Shown: piece after piece, positions 1 through 6,254 of the stretch
Layout: each line of letters begins with the position of its first letter
Numbering within the stretch: the stretch's first letter is position 1
Assembly (NCBI GenBank): GCA_023249795.1
Contig: JAHFBU010000066.1
Location: forward strand, 1-8,212
Reading direction: 5' to 3'
DNA from: Syntrophaceae bacterium
GTDB lineage: Bacteria; Desulfobacterota; Syntrophia; Syntrophales; UBA5619
Length of the DNA: 8,212 nucleotides
Made by a program: the position numbers and the translations under genes
Notes under the pieces: generated by a model
Databases searched by the model: none
The model's input: the letters and a program-made list of their open reading frames with translations, nothing else
What the model was told of the DNA's origin: nothing

Positions 1-27
1 TAACCGGAAATAAAGGAGGGTGAGCGT

Positions 28-1035
28 ATGAAACGTGTGGGTTTTTTGTTCATCGCGGGTATCATGGCCGTGTGTCTGGCAAGCGCCGCAGTTGCCGCGG
101 AAAAGGTGATCGTATATACATCGCTTGAGACGGATGAGACGGTCCAATACCTTGAGGCGGCCAGAAGAGACATGCCTGATCTGGAAATCAACATCATCCG
201 TCTTTCGACGGGGGAATTGGGCGCGCGAATGCTTGCCGAAAAAGACAATCCGCAGGCGGATGTGGTCTGGGGTTGGGCTGTTACGGGGATGGAGGAAAAT
301 ATTCCCAACGGCCTGTTCGTGCCGTATAAGCCCAAGGGCGTCAATAAACTCGAAAAGCGCTTTGTGCATCCCAAATACATGTACGTCGGGATCGATATGT
401 ACATCGCCGCCTTCTGCGTGAATACCAAGGTTCTGCAGGAGAAGGGGCTGCCCATGCCCAAGGGGTGGAACGATCTCCTCGACCCGAAATTCAAAGGGCT
501 TGTCGCCATGCCCAATCCGGTCGCCTCCGGCACCGGATTCCTCCAGATATCGAGCATCCTCCAGATGTACGGCGCGAAGGAGGGCAAGGAGGACGGCTGG
601 GAATTTTTAAAGAAACTGGATAAGAACATCGGCCAGTATATCAAGAGCGGTTCCAAACCGGCCAAAATGACCGCCGCCGGCGAGTTTGCCGTGGGGGCCT
701 CTTTCGACTTCGTTGTGGCCGAGCAGAAGAAACAGGGTTTTCCGGTTGAATTTGTTTTCCCCGCTGAAGGGGCCGGATACGAGGTTGAGGCCAATGCGCT
801 CATGAAAGGGGCAAAGAATCTAAAAGCCGCGAAGAGATTCCTGGATTGGGCCATCTCGGAAAACGCCATGAAAGAGTATGCGAAATTCAAATACGGCGTG
901 ACCCTCCCCGGGATCCCCACCCGGCCGGATCTGCCCAAGCTGTCTTCCATCAAACTTTATCCCATGGATTTTGCCTGGCAGGCCAAGAACAGCGCCGACA
1001 TCAAAAAGAAATGGGAAACCCTCTTTACAAGGTAA
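28..1035 (+). CDS. ABC transporter periplasmic substrate-binding protein, putative 2-aminoethylphosphonate type
   Basis: Encodes a 335-residue exported binding protein that would capture the substrate in the periplasm and deliver it to the permease encoded downstream. Residues 1-24 form a signal peptide: KR, then a hydrophobic stretch, then AVAA before EK. The mature part has the type 2 periplasmic-binding fold of the Fe(III)/spermidine-like group. Stretches that recall the putative 2-AEP binding proteins (PhnS2-like) are NPQADVVWG (74-82), MPNPVASGTGF (161-171) and QYIKSGSKPAKMTAAGEF (203-220). I see no adjacent Tyr-Tyr pair as used by FbpA-type ferric-binding proteins, which argues against iron. 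The start is supported by AGGAGG at 14-19, 8 bases before the ATG. Fewer than 30 bases precede the gene, so its promoter is outside the window. The protein class is secure. The 2-AEP ligand is inferred from family resemblance recalled from memory, and another phosphonate or organic anion is possible. Confidence 0.85.
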   Translation: MKRVGFLFIAGIMAVCLASAAVAAEKVIVYTSLETDETVQYLEAARRDMPDLEINIIRLSTGELGARMLAEKDNPQADVVWGWAVTGMEENIPNGLFVPYKPKGVNKLEKRFVHPKYMYVGIDMYIAAFCVNTKVLQEKGLPMPKGWNDLLDPKFKGLVAMPNPVASGTGFLQISSILQMYGAKEGKEDGWEFLKKLDKNIGQYIKSGSKPAKMTAAGEFAVGASFDFVVAEQKKQGFPVEFVFPAEGAGYEVEANALMKGAKNLKAAKRFLDWAISENAMKEYAKFKYGVTLPGIPTRPDLPKLSSIKLYPMDFAWQAKNSADIKKKWETLFTR

Positions 1036-1042
1036 TCTCATA

Positions 1043-1096
1043 TTTCCGGTCATCCCGCTTCGCGGCGGGATGACCGGAAACCATCTCATTTTTTTT
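1043..1096 (+). terminator. Perfect hairpin plus T tract between binding-protein and ATPase genes (attenuator-like)
   Basis: The left arm TTTCCGGTCATCCCGC (1043-1058) and right arm GCGGGATGACCGGAAA (1065-1080) are perfect 16-base complements around a 6-base loop. Eight bases later comes a run of eight T (1089-1096). The stem starts 7 bases after the binding-protein stop and lies 64 bases before the ATPase start. The gap between stem and T run makes it a non-canonical intrinsic terminator. A role as partial terminator or as a 3' mRNA stabiliser, keeping the binding protein more abundant than the membrane components, would fit its place in the operon. GTCAT-CCCGC...GCGGG-ATGAC hairpins also occur as dispersed repeats in many proteobacterial genomes, so this could be a repeat copy serving that role. 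Confidence 0.6.
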
Positions 1097-1143
1097 AAGC
1101 CTGTTCTGTATAGATATCTCAACATCCTAAGCGAGGCAGGACG

Positions 1144-2229
1144 ATGGGAAGAGACCTCAAGCTGGAAAATCTCACCAAACGTTACGGACGCCTTACCGCC
1201 GTGGATCACGTCAATCTGGAGATCCATGAAGGGGAATTTATCTGCTTTCTGGGGCCAAGCGGTTGCGGGAAGACCACGGTGTTGCGAATGATCACCGGAT
1301 TTGAGACGGTAACCGAAGGGAAGATTATCTTTGACGGCCGGGTGATCAACGATCTGCTTCCCAAGAAACGGGAATTCGGTATTGTCTTTCAATCCTACGC
1401 CCTTTTCCCCAATATGACGGTGGAGGAAAATATCGCCTTCGGTCTCAAGATGAGGAAGATGCCGAAGAAGGTCATTGCCGAACGGGTGGATGTCATGCTT
1501 GACCTGATCGGTCTTTCCGGCTGGCGAAAGCTGTATCCGGCCCAGTTAAGCGGCGGGCAGCAGCAGCGTGTCGCCCTGGTGCGGGCCCTTGCCCCGGATC
1601 CCCAGGTGCTTCTTCTCGACGAACCCCTGAGCGCCCTTGATGCGAAAATCCGGCTCCGGCTCAGGGCGGAGATCAAGAGACTCCAGCAGGAGTTGAAAAA
1701 AACCATGATCCATGTGACCCACGATCAGGAAGAGGCCCTCTCCATCGCGGATCGGGTGGTCGTCATGGAAGGGGGACAATTCCGGCAGGTGGGTCGTCCC
1801 ATTGAGATCTATAAAAACCCGTCGTGCCGTTTTGTCGCCGATTTCGTGGGAACCTCCAATTTCTTCGAGGGTCGTCGGACCGATGATATTGTTGACCTCG
1901 GCAAGCGGAAGATCAAAATAGCGCAGAACGGCTCCGGGATAAACGAGGCGGTTTCCCTGAGTATCCGGCCGGAACATGTGGAGGTGTTCAAGAAAGGGGA
2001 GCCCTCCGCGGTTGACGAACCCTTGAACCTCGTTCCCGGCCGGATTGAAGTGGTTGTTTTTCAGGGCGCCGCCGTGAGACTTCTGATTGAGATTGACGGC
2101 GACGAGATCATCGCGGACATCAACGAGAAGGAGTTCGAACAGCGCTCTTTGAAGCGGGGGAACGAGATCTTCCTCTATTTTCCTCCCGAGGCATTCCTGG
2201 TATTTGCCGAAGGGGAGGGGAAAACATGA
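1144..2229 (+). CDS. ABC transporter ATP-binding protein (PhnT/FbpC/PotA-like)
   Basis: A 361-residue cytoplasmic ATPase that would power the importer by ATP hydrolysis. All nucleotide-binding motifs are intact and in order: Walker A GPSGCGKTT (37-45), Q-loop Gln83 in VFQSYALFP, signature LSGGQQQR (135-142), Walker B VLLLDEP (155-161), D-loop SALD (163-166) and the switch His193 in HVTHDQEEA. After about residue 235 there is a C-terminal extension with SIRPEHVEV, typical of the TOBE/MOP-like regulatory domain of the Fe(III)/polyamine/2-AEP importer ATPases. The total length is normal for that group. GAGG at 1133-1136 sits 7 bases before the ATG. The stop overlaps the permease start (ATGA, 2226-2229), which implies translational coupling. 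The substrate cannot be read from the ATPase itself and is taken from its neighbours. Confidence 0.93.
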   Translation: MGRDLKLENLTKRYGRLTAVDHVNLEIHEGEFICFLGPSGCGKTTVLRMITGFETVTEGKIIFDGRVINDLLPKKREFGIVFQSYALFPNMTVEENIAFGLKMRKMPKKVIAERVDVMLDLIGLSGWRKLYPAQLSGGQQQRVALVRALAPDPQVLLLDEPLSALDAKIRLRLRAEIKRLQQELKKTMIHVTHDQEEALSIADRVVVMEGGQFRQVGRPIEIYKNPSCRFVADFVGTSNFFEGRRTDDIVDLGKRKIKIAQNGSGINEAVSLSIRPEHVEVFKKGEPSAVDEPLNLVPGRIEVVVFQGAAVRLLIEIDGDEIIADINEKEFEQRSLKRGNEIFLYFPPEAFLVFAEGEGKT

Positions 2230-3974
2230 AGCCCATCGAACCTTCCCGAAAGCCATTCTCCACGTGGTTCAGCGCCGACAACATCTTCACCGGCCTGATT
2301 ACCGCGTTTCTGCTGGTGATTCTGGTCTTTTTTCTGCTCTATCCGGTGGTGGTCATCTGCAGATTGAGTTTCCTCAAGGACGGCTTTTTCACCTTGCAAA
2401 ACTATCTGGAATATTTTTCGGAACCCCGGATCTTTCGTTCCTTCTACAACAGCATGTTCGTATCCCTGGTCACCATGGTCATCACCACGGTGCTGGCCTT
2501 CCTGTTTGCATACGGTCTTACCCGAACCACCTTACCGGGGAAGGGATTTTTCTACATGGTGTCCACGCTTCCCCTCATTGCGCCGACCATCATTCAGGCG
2601 CTGGCGCTCATTCTGCTGTTCGGTCGCAACGGCGTCATTACCCGCTACCTTCTCGACACGAGTTGGAATATCTACGGCGCCACGGGCATCATCGTGGGAG
2701 AGATTCTCTACTGTTTTCCGAACGCACTTTTTATTCTTTATACCACCCTCTCCGCCGTGGACACGCGTCTCGACGAGGCCGCTCAGAGCCTGGGGGCCAG
2801 CGCACTGAAAACCTTCTTCAAGGTGACCCTGCCTTCAGCGAAATATGGAATCGCCAGCGCCGCGGCACTCACCTTCAATCTGACCATCACCGATTTCGGT
2901 ATCCCGGTCGTGATCGGCGGGGATTATTCGGTTCTGGCGACGGAGATCGTAAACAAGGTCTTCGGGATGCAGAGGTTCGATCTGGGGGCGACCATCAGCG
3001 TGATCCTCCTGATCCCCTCCATCACGGCCTTCGCGATCAATTACTACCTGACCCGGAAGAGCTACGCGATGATCAGCGGCCAGGCCCGTCCATTCATCCA
3101 GCCTTCCCGGCCGCTGAAGAAATGGGCGTTCACCGCATACTCGGTTTTTATTTGCTCCTGCATCCTGCTGGTCTTTGTCACGGTCTTCCTGGGCTCTTTC
3201 GTCAAAACATGGCCTTACGATTTTTCGCTGACCCTCAAACACTTCGACTTCCCGTCCCTCGGGGCGAGCGTTCCAATCTGGACAGCCTTCTGGAACAGAG
3301 TGCTGGAGCCCGGATCGTTACGCGACATGATCGCGATCAAGTACGCCCCGATCTGGACCAGTCTGCTGGTATCCCTGGTGGTGGCCGTGGTCGGGGCTTC
3401 CATGACGCTGGTCGCCGCATACATCATCGAAAAGAAGAAGCCCCGGGGCGAGCAGCTTCTCTACGCCCTGTCGGTTTTGCCGGCGGCCATACCCGGGGTC
3501 GTGCTGGGCCTGGGATACGTGCTGGCCTTCAACAAGCCCTATTTTCTGATTTACGGAACCATCTGGATTATCATCATCAACGTCGTGATCGCCAACTTCA
3601 CCCTGGGGGTTCTCTCCGGAACGGCGAATCTCAAACAGATCGACAAGTCGGTCGAGGAGGCGGCGGTCAGTCTGGGCGCAGGACCGGTGACCACCTTTAC
3701 CAAGATTGTGTTTCCGCTCTCCAAGGTGGCCTTTCTCTCCACGACCACCTTCTTTTTCATGAGGGCCATGACCACGATCAGCGCCGTTTTGTTCCTGGTT
3801 TCGGCGCAGATCAAACTGGCCGCTATCGAGATCATCTTCCTGGATGTGGACGGCCGTACGGCGAGCGCCAATGCCATGTGCACCGTCGTCGTTTTGATTG
3901 TCGGAATTTTTTTGTTGATCATGCGGCTGACCACCGGCAGTTCCGGGCTTTCGGGCATGAGTTCTTCAAAGTAA
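2226..3974 (+). CDS. ABC transporter permease, two fused membrane domains (putative 2-AEP / Fe(III)-type)
   Basis: A 582-residue inner-membrane protein forming the whole translocation channel in one chain. By eye there are about 12 hydrophobic segments, six per half: near 20-46, 78-98, 110-134, 152-176, 208-230, 256-276, then 303-325, 378-400, 411-435, 441-465, 503-530 and 551-567. Each half has an EAA loop that docks on the ATPase: EAAQSLGASALKTFFKVTLP from residue 184, and EAAVSLGAGPVTTFTKIVFP from residue 478. The internal duplication matches the fused permeases of FbpB-like importers and of the putative 2-AEP permease family. GGAGG at 2214-2218, inside the end of the ATPase gene, is 7 bases before the ATG. 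The reading frame is intact throughout. The assignment as permease is firm; the ligand is inferred from the binding protein. Confidence 0.92.
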   Translation: MKPIEPSRKPFSTWFSADNIFTGLITAFLLVILVFFLLYPVVVICRLSFLKDGFFTLQNYLEYFSEPRIFRSFYNSMFVSLVTMVITTVLAFLFAYGLTRTTLPGKGFFYMVSTLPLIAPTIIQALALILLFGRNGVITRYLLDTSWNIYGATGIIVGEILYCFPNALFILYTTLSAVDTRLDEAAQSLGASALKTFFKVTLPSAKYGIASAAALTFNLTITDFGIPVVIGGDYSVLATEIVNKVFGMQRFDLGATISVILLIPSITAFAINYYLTRKSYAMISGQARPFIQPSRPLKKWAFTAYSVFICSCILLVFVTVFLGSFVKTWPYDFSLTLKHFDFPSLGASVPIWTAFWNRVLEPGSLRDMIAIKYAPIWTSLLVSLVVAVVGASMTLVAAYIIEKKKPRGEQLLYALSVLPAAIPGVVLGLGYVLAFNKPYFLIYGTIWIIIINVVIANFTLGVLSGTANLKQIDKSVEEAAVSLGAGPVTTFTKIVFPLSKVAFLSTTTFFFMRAMTTISAVLFLVSAQIKLAAIEIIFLDVDGRTASANAMCTVVVLIVGIFLLIMRLTTGSSGLSGMSSSK

Positions 3975-3975
3975 A

Positions 3976-3980
3976 CGGAG
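3976..3980 (+). promoter_or_regulatory. Ribosome binding site that decides the regulator start
   Basis: CGGAG ends 9 bases before ATG 3990 but only 3 bases before the in-frame TTG at 3984. Normal Shine-Dalgarno spacing therefore favours ATG 3990 and a 256-residue protein beginning MKIIDPNNPIPKY, which is the usual position of a GntR/HutC N-terminus. Confidence 0.6.
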
Positions 3981-3989
3981 TCGTTGCAT

Positions 3990-4760
3990 ATGAAGATCAT
4001 CGATCCGAATAATCCCATCCCGAAGTATCTCCAGATCGCCACCTGGATCAAGGATCTTATCCAAACGGGGCGGTATGAGAAGGGCGCCAATCTGCCGACG
4101 GAAGTGGAACTGACCCGGATCTGCCAGGTGAACCGGCATACATTGAGGCAGGCCATTTCGGAATTGACGGCGGCGGGAGTGCTCCGCAAAGAGAAGGGAC
4201 GGGGCACCTTTGTCTGTGCGGATGCCCCCCTGGCCGTCACGCACAAGCTCAAAAGGATTTCGAGCTTCAGCGCCGATCTTCAACAACTCGGGATCAAGGA
4301 GAAGACAAGGATAATCAAGAAGGGTGTTGAGGAAGCGAAAGACAGGGTCGTCAAAAAGCTGATACTGGGGCCGGGCGGCAAGGTGGTGGCCATCCGCCGC
4401 CTCCGGACGGGCAACGATGTCCCCTTCATCTATGAGGAGAGCTACCTGCCGTACGCGACCTTCAAGGATATTCTCGATATGGATCTGACCGGTTCCATGT
4501 ATCAGCTCATCGACGAGAGCTTCAAAATCACCCTTGCCCGGTCGGATCAAACAATCCGCGCGGTGAATCTCAAAGGCCGCATTGCGGCCTATTTGAAGGT
4601 TCCCGTAAATACGGCGGCCTTCTTCATGGAAAGCGTGACCTATAACGAAAACAATATCCCCGTGGAGCTGCTGCATTCCTACTACCGGGGGGACAAGTAC
4701 GTCTTTGAGGTTGAGCTCGGGCGCTATCATATTAAGGAGGGCACGGCTCATCCGGATTGA
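3990..4760 (+). CDS. GntR-family transcriptional regulator, HutC subfamily (winged HTH + UTRA)
   Basis: A 256-residue DNA-binding repressor or activator. Residues 8-75 are a GntR winged helix-turn-helix: PIPKYLQIATWIKDLI, the recognition region LPTEVELTRICQVNRHTLRQ, and a wing EKGRGTFV. Residues from about 85 to 245 form a UTRA effector-binding domain, seen in the KLKRISSFSADLQQLG entry, VVAIRRLR, the EESYLP motif and the closing YVFEVELGRYHI strand. The UTRA domain binds small ligands such as amino acids, sugar phosphates or phosphonates; PhnR beside the Salmonella 2-AEP genes belongs to the same family. The gene starts 15 bases after the permease stop, so it is probably cotranscribed and likely senses the imported compound or a product of it. 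ATG 3990 was chosen over TTG 3984 on Shine-Dalgarno spacing. The family call is firm; the effector is unknown. Confidence 0.92.
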   Translation: MKIIDPNNPIPKYLQIATWIKDLIQTGRYEKGANLPTEVELTRICQVNRHTLRQAISELTAAGVLRKEKGRGTFVCADAPLAVTHKLKRISSFSADLQQLGIKEKTRIIKKGVEEAKDRVVKKLILGPGGKVVAIRRLRTGNDVPFIYEESYLPYATFKDILDMDLTGSMYQLIDESFKITLARSDQTIRAVNLKGRIAAYLKVPVNTAAFFMESVTYNENNIPVELLHSYYRGDKYVFEVELGRYHIKEGTAHPD

Positions 4761-4779
4761 ATTTGCATAAAGCGCGGAC

Positions 4780-4792
4780 ATGTTGTACATAC
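4780..4792. promoter_or_regulatory. Candidate GntR-type operator (weak)
   Basis: In the 74-base gap between regulator and transaldolase-like gene, ATGTTGTACAT (4780-4790) has ATGT/ACAT arms. The overlapping GTACATAC (4785-4792) matches the HutC-type half-site pattern GTMTAKAC at 7 of 8 positions. A similar one-mismatch match, GTATAGAT (1108-1115), lies upstream of the ATPase gene. Matches of this quality occur by chance, so this is only a pointer. Confidence 0.2.
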
Positions 4793-4834
4793 ATCTAAAC
4801 AGCTTATCCAAACCAAAGTTCAATAGGGGGAAAA

Positions 4835-6043
4835 ATGAACGAGTATAACCTGCTTGAAAAACTGGTGCAGGCGAGTCCCGGCATGGAGATCTGGTGGGAT
4901 TCATCACCTGTAATCTTCGATAACTGGTGCCAGAAGCTGCTTGCCAGGGAGCAAGAGGGGAACCGCGAAACGTTGAAGCGACAATTCGCGCGGATGTACG
5001 GCAGTCCAATGCCGGAGTCGTGGCTCTTTCGCGGTGTAACGACGAACCCTGCATTGTCCCTGCAGGCAATCCAGGATGACGAGCCGGATTGGAAAGAGGT
5101 CACCTTCGGCATGATCCGCAAAAACCCGGGAATTGACAAGGAGTCCCTCTTCTGGATGATCTATAAGGAGGTGGTCAAACGGGGTTCGGACATGTTCATG
5201 CCGCTGTTTACGGAATCGAACCATCGTGAGGGTTACCTTTCCGGCCAGGTGGATCCGCGAAAATCCTTTGACAAGGAGGCCATGCTGAAACAAGCGGAGG
5301 AGCTTGCCGCCATCAATCCCAATGTCATGGTCAAGGTGCCGGGCACGGGGGAGGGGTATGAGGTCATCGAGATCCTTACCTCCCGGGGGATTGCCACCAA
5401 TAACACCTTGACCTTCGTTCTGCCGCAACTGATGGACTGCGCGGAATCGGTGAAGCGGGGGCTGGAGAAGGCCAGGAGCAACAACGTGGATCTCTCCCGC
5501 TGGCGGTCCGTCATCACCCACATGGAGGCCCGATACGGCGATCTGGGTGGTTTACGAAATTTCGGCAAGGAAAAGGGGATCGAGCTTTCCGAGGGGGATG
5601 TGCGTCTGGCGGAGCTGGCCATTTTCAAAAAGGCCTATCGGCTTCTCAAAAGCGGCAACTATCCGAGCAAGCTGCTCTCCTGTTCCCTCCGGGTCGGACC
5701 GATGGTGGATGGCGTTCAGCGGATATGGCATCTTGAAGAGAAGGCGGGGGCGGACGTCGTGGTCACCTGTCCGCCTTCATTCATCGATGAGGTCATCCAT
5801 TTTGAGGGGCAGGAAAAGATCTCTTTTGAAAAAGGCCGTATCGATCGGGATATCCCGAAGGAGGTGCTCGACAGGCTCCTTCAGATCCCCTATTTCGAAC
5901 GGGCCTACGCGGAAGACGGCTATACGCGGGATGAATACAACAGCCATCCGTCGCTGATCAAGACGGCACAGCAGTTTTCGAAAGCGACGGATGAGATGGT
6001 CGAATTTGCCGGGAAGTGCATCGCGGATTTCCCGCATCAATAA
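4835..6043 (+). CDS. Transaldolase-family protein with aldolase-like catalytic Gln
   Basis: A 402-residue class I aldolase/transaldolase-fold cytosolic enzyme. Compared from memory with E. coli TalB, these residues can be placed: Asp22 (TalB D17), TTNP 69-72 with Asn71 (N35), Lys167 in VMVKVPGTGEG as the Schiff-base lysine (K132), Asn189 and Thr191 in NNTLTF (N154, T156), Arg233 (R181) and Ser284/Arg286 in CSLRVGP (S226, R228; phosphate site). The Lys-to-Asn spacing of 22 residues is the same as in TalB. The catalytic Glu96 is replaced by Gln138 in SGQVDPR, as in fructose-6-phosphate aldolase (Gln59), and the TalB Phe178/FSA Tyr131 position appears to be Met230. The protein is longer than TalB, with extra sequence between residues 22 and 71. 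AGGGGG (4825-4830) precedes the ATG by 4 bases. A phosphorylated substrate is likely. Whether it performs transaldol transfer or simple aldol cleavage is open. Confidence 0.83.
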   Translation: MNEYNLLEKLVQASPGMEIWWDSSPVIFDNWCQKLLAREQEGNRETLKRQFARMYGSPMPESWLFRGVTTNPALSLQAIQDDEPDWKEVTFGMIRKNPGIDKESLFWMIYKEVVKRGSDMFMPLFTESNHREGYLSGQVDPRKSFDKEAMLKQAEELAAINPNVMVKVPGTGEGYEVIEILTSRGIATNNTLTFVLPQLMDCAESVKRGLEKARSNNVDLSRWRSVITHMEARYGDLGGLRNFGKEKGIELSEGDVRLAELAIFKKAYRLLKSGNYPSKLLSCSLRVGPMVDGVQRIWHLEEKAGADVVVTCPPSFIDEVIHFEGQEKISFEKGRIDRDIPKEVLDRLLQIPYFERAYAEDGYTRDEYNSHPSLIKTAQQFSKATDEMVEFAGKCIADFPHQ

Positions 6044-6053
6044 CGAAGAGGTT

Positions 6054-6100
6054 TGGGGACATGTACCGGAAGCCGCGCAGCGGATCGGTACGTGTCCCCA
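6054..6100 (+). repeat. REP-like hairpin repeat, copy A (type GGGGACATG-TACCG)
   Basis: Outer arms TGGGGACATGTACCG (6054-6068) and CGGTACGTGTCCCCA (6086-6100) pair over 15 bases with one G-U. Inside, an asymmetric GAAG (6069-6072) and AT (6084-6085) flank an inner stem CCGC-GCA-GCGG. The element starts 11 bases after the upstream stop codon. GGGGAC...GTCCCC palindromes of this type are known as dispersed elements, often mobilised by REP-associated tyrosine (Y1) transposases. No such transposase is encoded in this window. Confidence 0.8.
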
Positions 6101-6105
6101 AGCCA

Positions 6106-6160
6106 CACGGGGACGTGATGCGGAAGCCCGCAGGGATCGCATCATCTCCCCGGAACCCCG
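6106..6160 (+). repeat. REP-like hairpin repeat, copy B, first of a 55-bp direct pair
   Basis: The hairpin has left arm GGGGACGTGATGCG (6109-6122) and right arm CGCATCATCTCCCC (6138-6151), with GAAG-CCC-GCA-GGG-AT inside. One C-C mismatch, caused by C at 6146, weakens the outer stem. The whole 55-base unit, including the GGAACCCCG tail, recurs 67 bases later with a single difference. Confidence 0.8.
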
Positions 6161-6172
6161 GACAAGCCACAT

Positions 6173-6227
6173 CACGGGGACGTGATGCGGAAGCCCGCAG
6201 GGATCGCATCATGTCCCCGGAACCCCG
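6173..6227 (+). repeat. REP-like hairpin repeat, copy C, second of the 55-bp direct pair
   Basis: The left arm GGGGACGTGATGCG (6176-6189) pairs with CGCATCATGTCCCC (6205-6218) with one G-U, and the interior is again GAAG-CCC-GCA-GGG-AT. It differs from copy B only at 6213 (G instead of C), which restores the base pair broken in B. The repeat ends 27 bases before the aminotransferase ATG, leaving room for little more than its ribosome binding site. Confidence 0.8.
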
Positions 6228-6254
6228 CAACGCAGAAAGAAAGGAAGGAATGAA

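Noticed and set aside
28..100. Binding protein as a lipoprotein (Cys16)
   Set aside because: The residues before Cys16 are M-A-V, which is not a lipobox (Gly, Ala or Ser is needed just before the Cys). An AVAA-type signal peptidase I site follows.
3984..3989. TTG 3984 as start of the GntR regulator
   Set aside because: The ribosome binding site would be only 3 bases away. ATG 3990 has normal spacing and the expected N-terminus.
2204..4012. A 602-codon open frame on the + strand overlapping the permease gene
   Set aside because: Its product is rich in His, Arg and Gly with no domain or membrane pattern, while the frame at 2226-3974 gives a textbook permease with two EAA loops. It is a GC-rich shadow frame.
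28..4760. Ferric iron (Fbp-type) uptake system
   Set aside because: The architecture is similar, but the binding protein lacks the adjacent tyrosine pair and carries segments typical of the putative 2-AEP group. The regulator and enzyme neighbours also do not suggest iron.
3966..5069. A 367-codon open frame on the - strand opposite the regulator
   Set aside because: The opposite strand encodes a complete GntR-UTRA protein with a good start. The antisense product has no recognisable domain.
6106..6227. CRISPR array
   Set aside because: Only two units with a 12-base gap, strong internal hairpins, and related copies elsewhere with different spacing; there are no cas genes.
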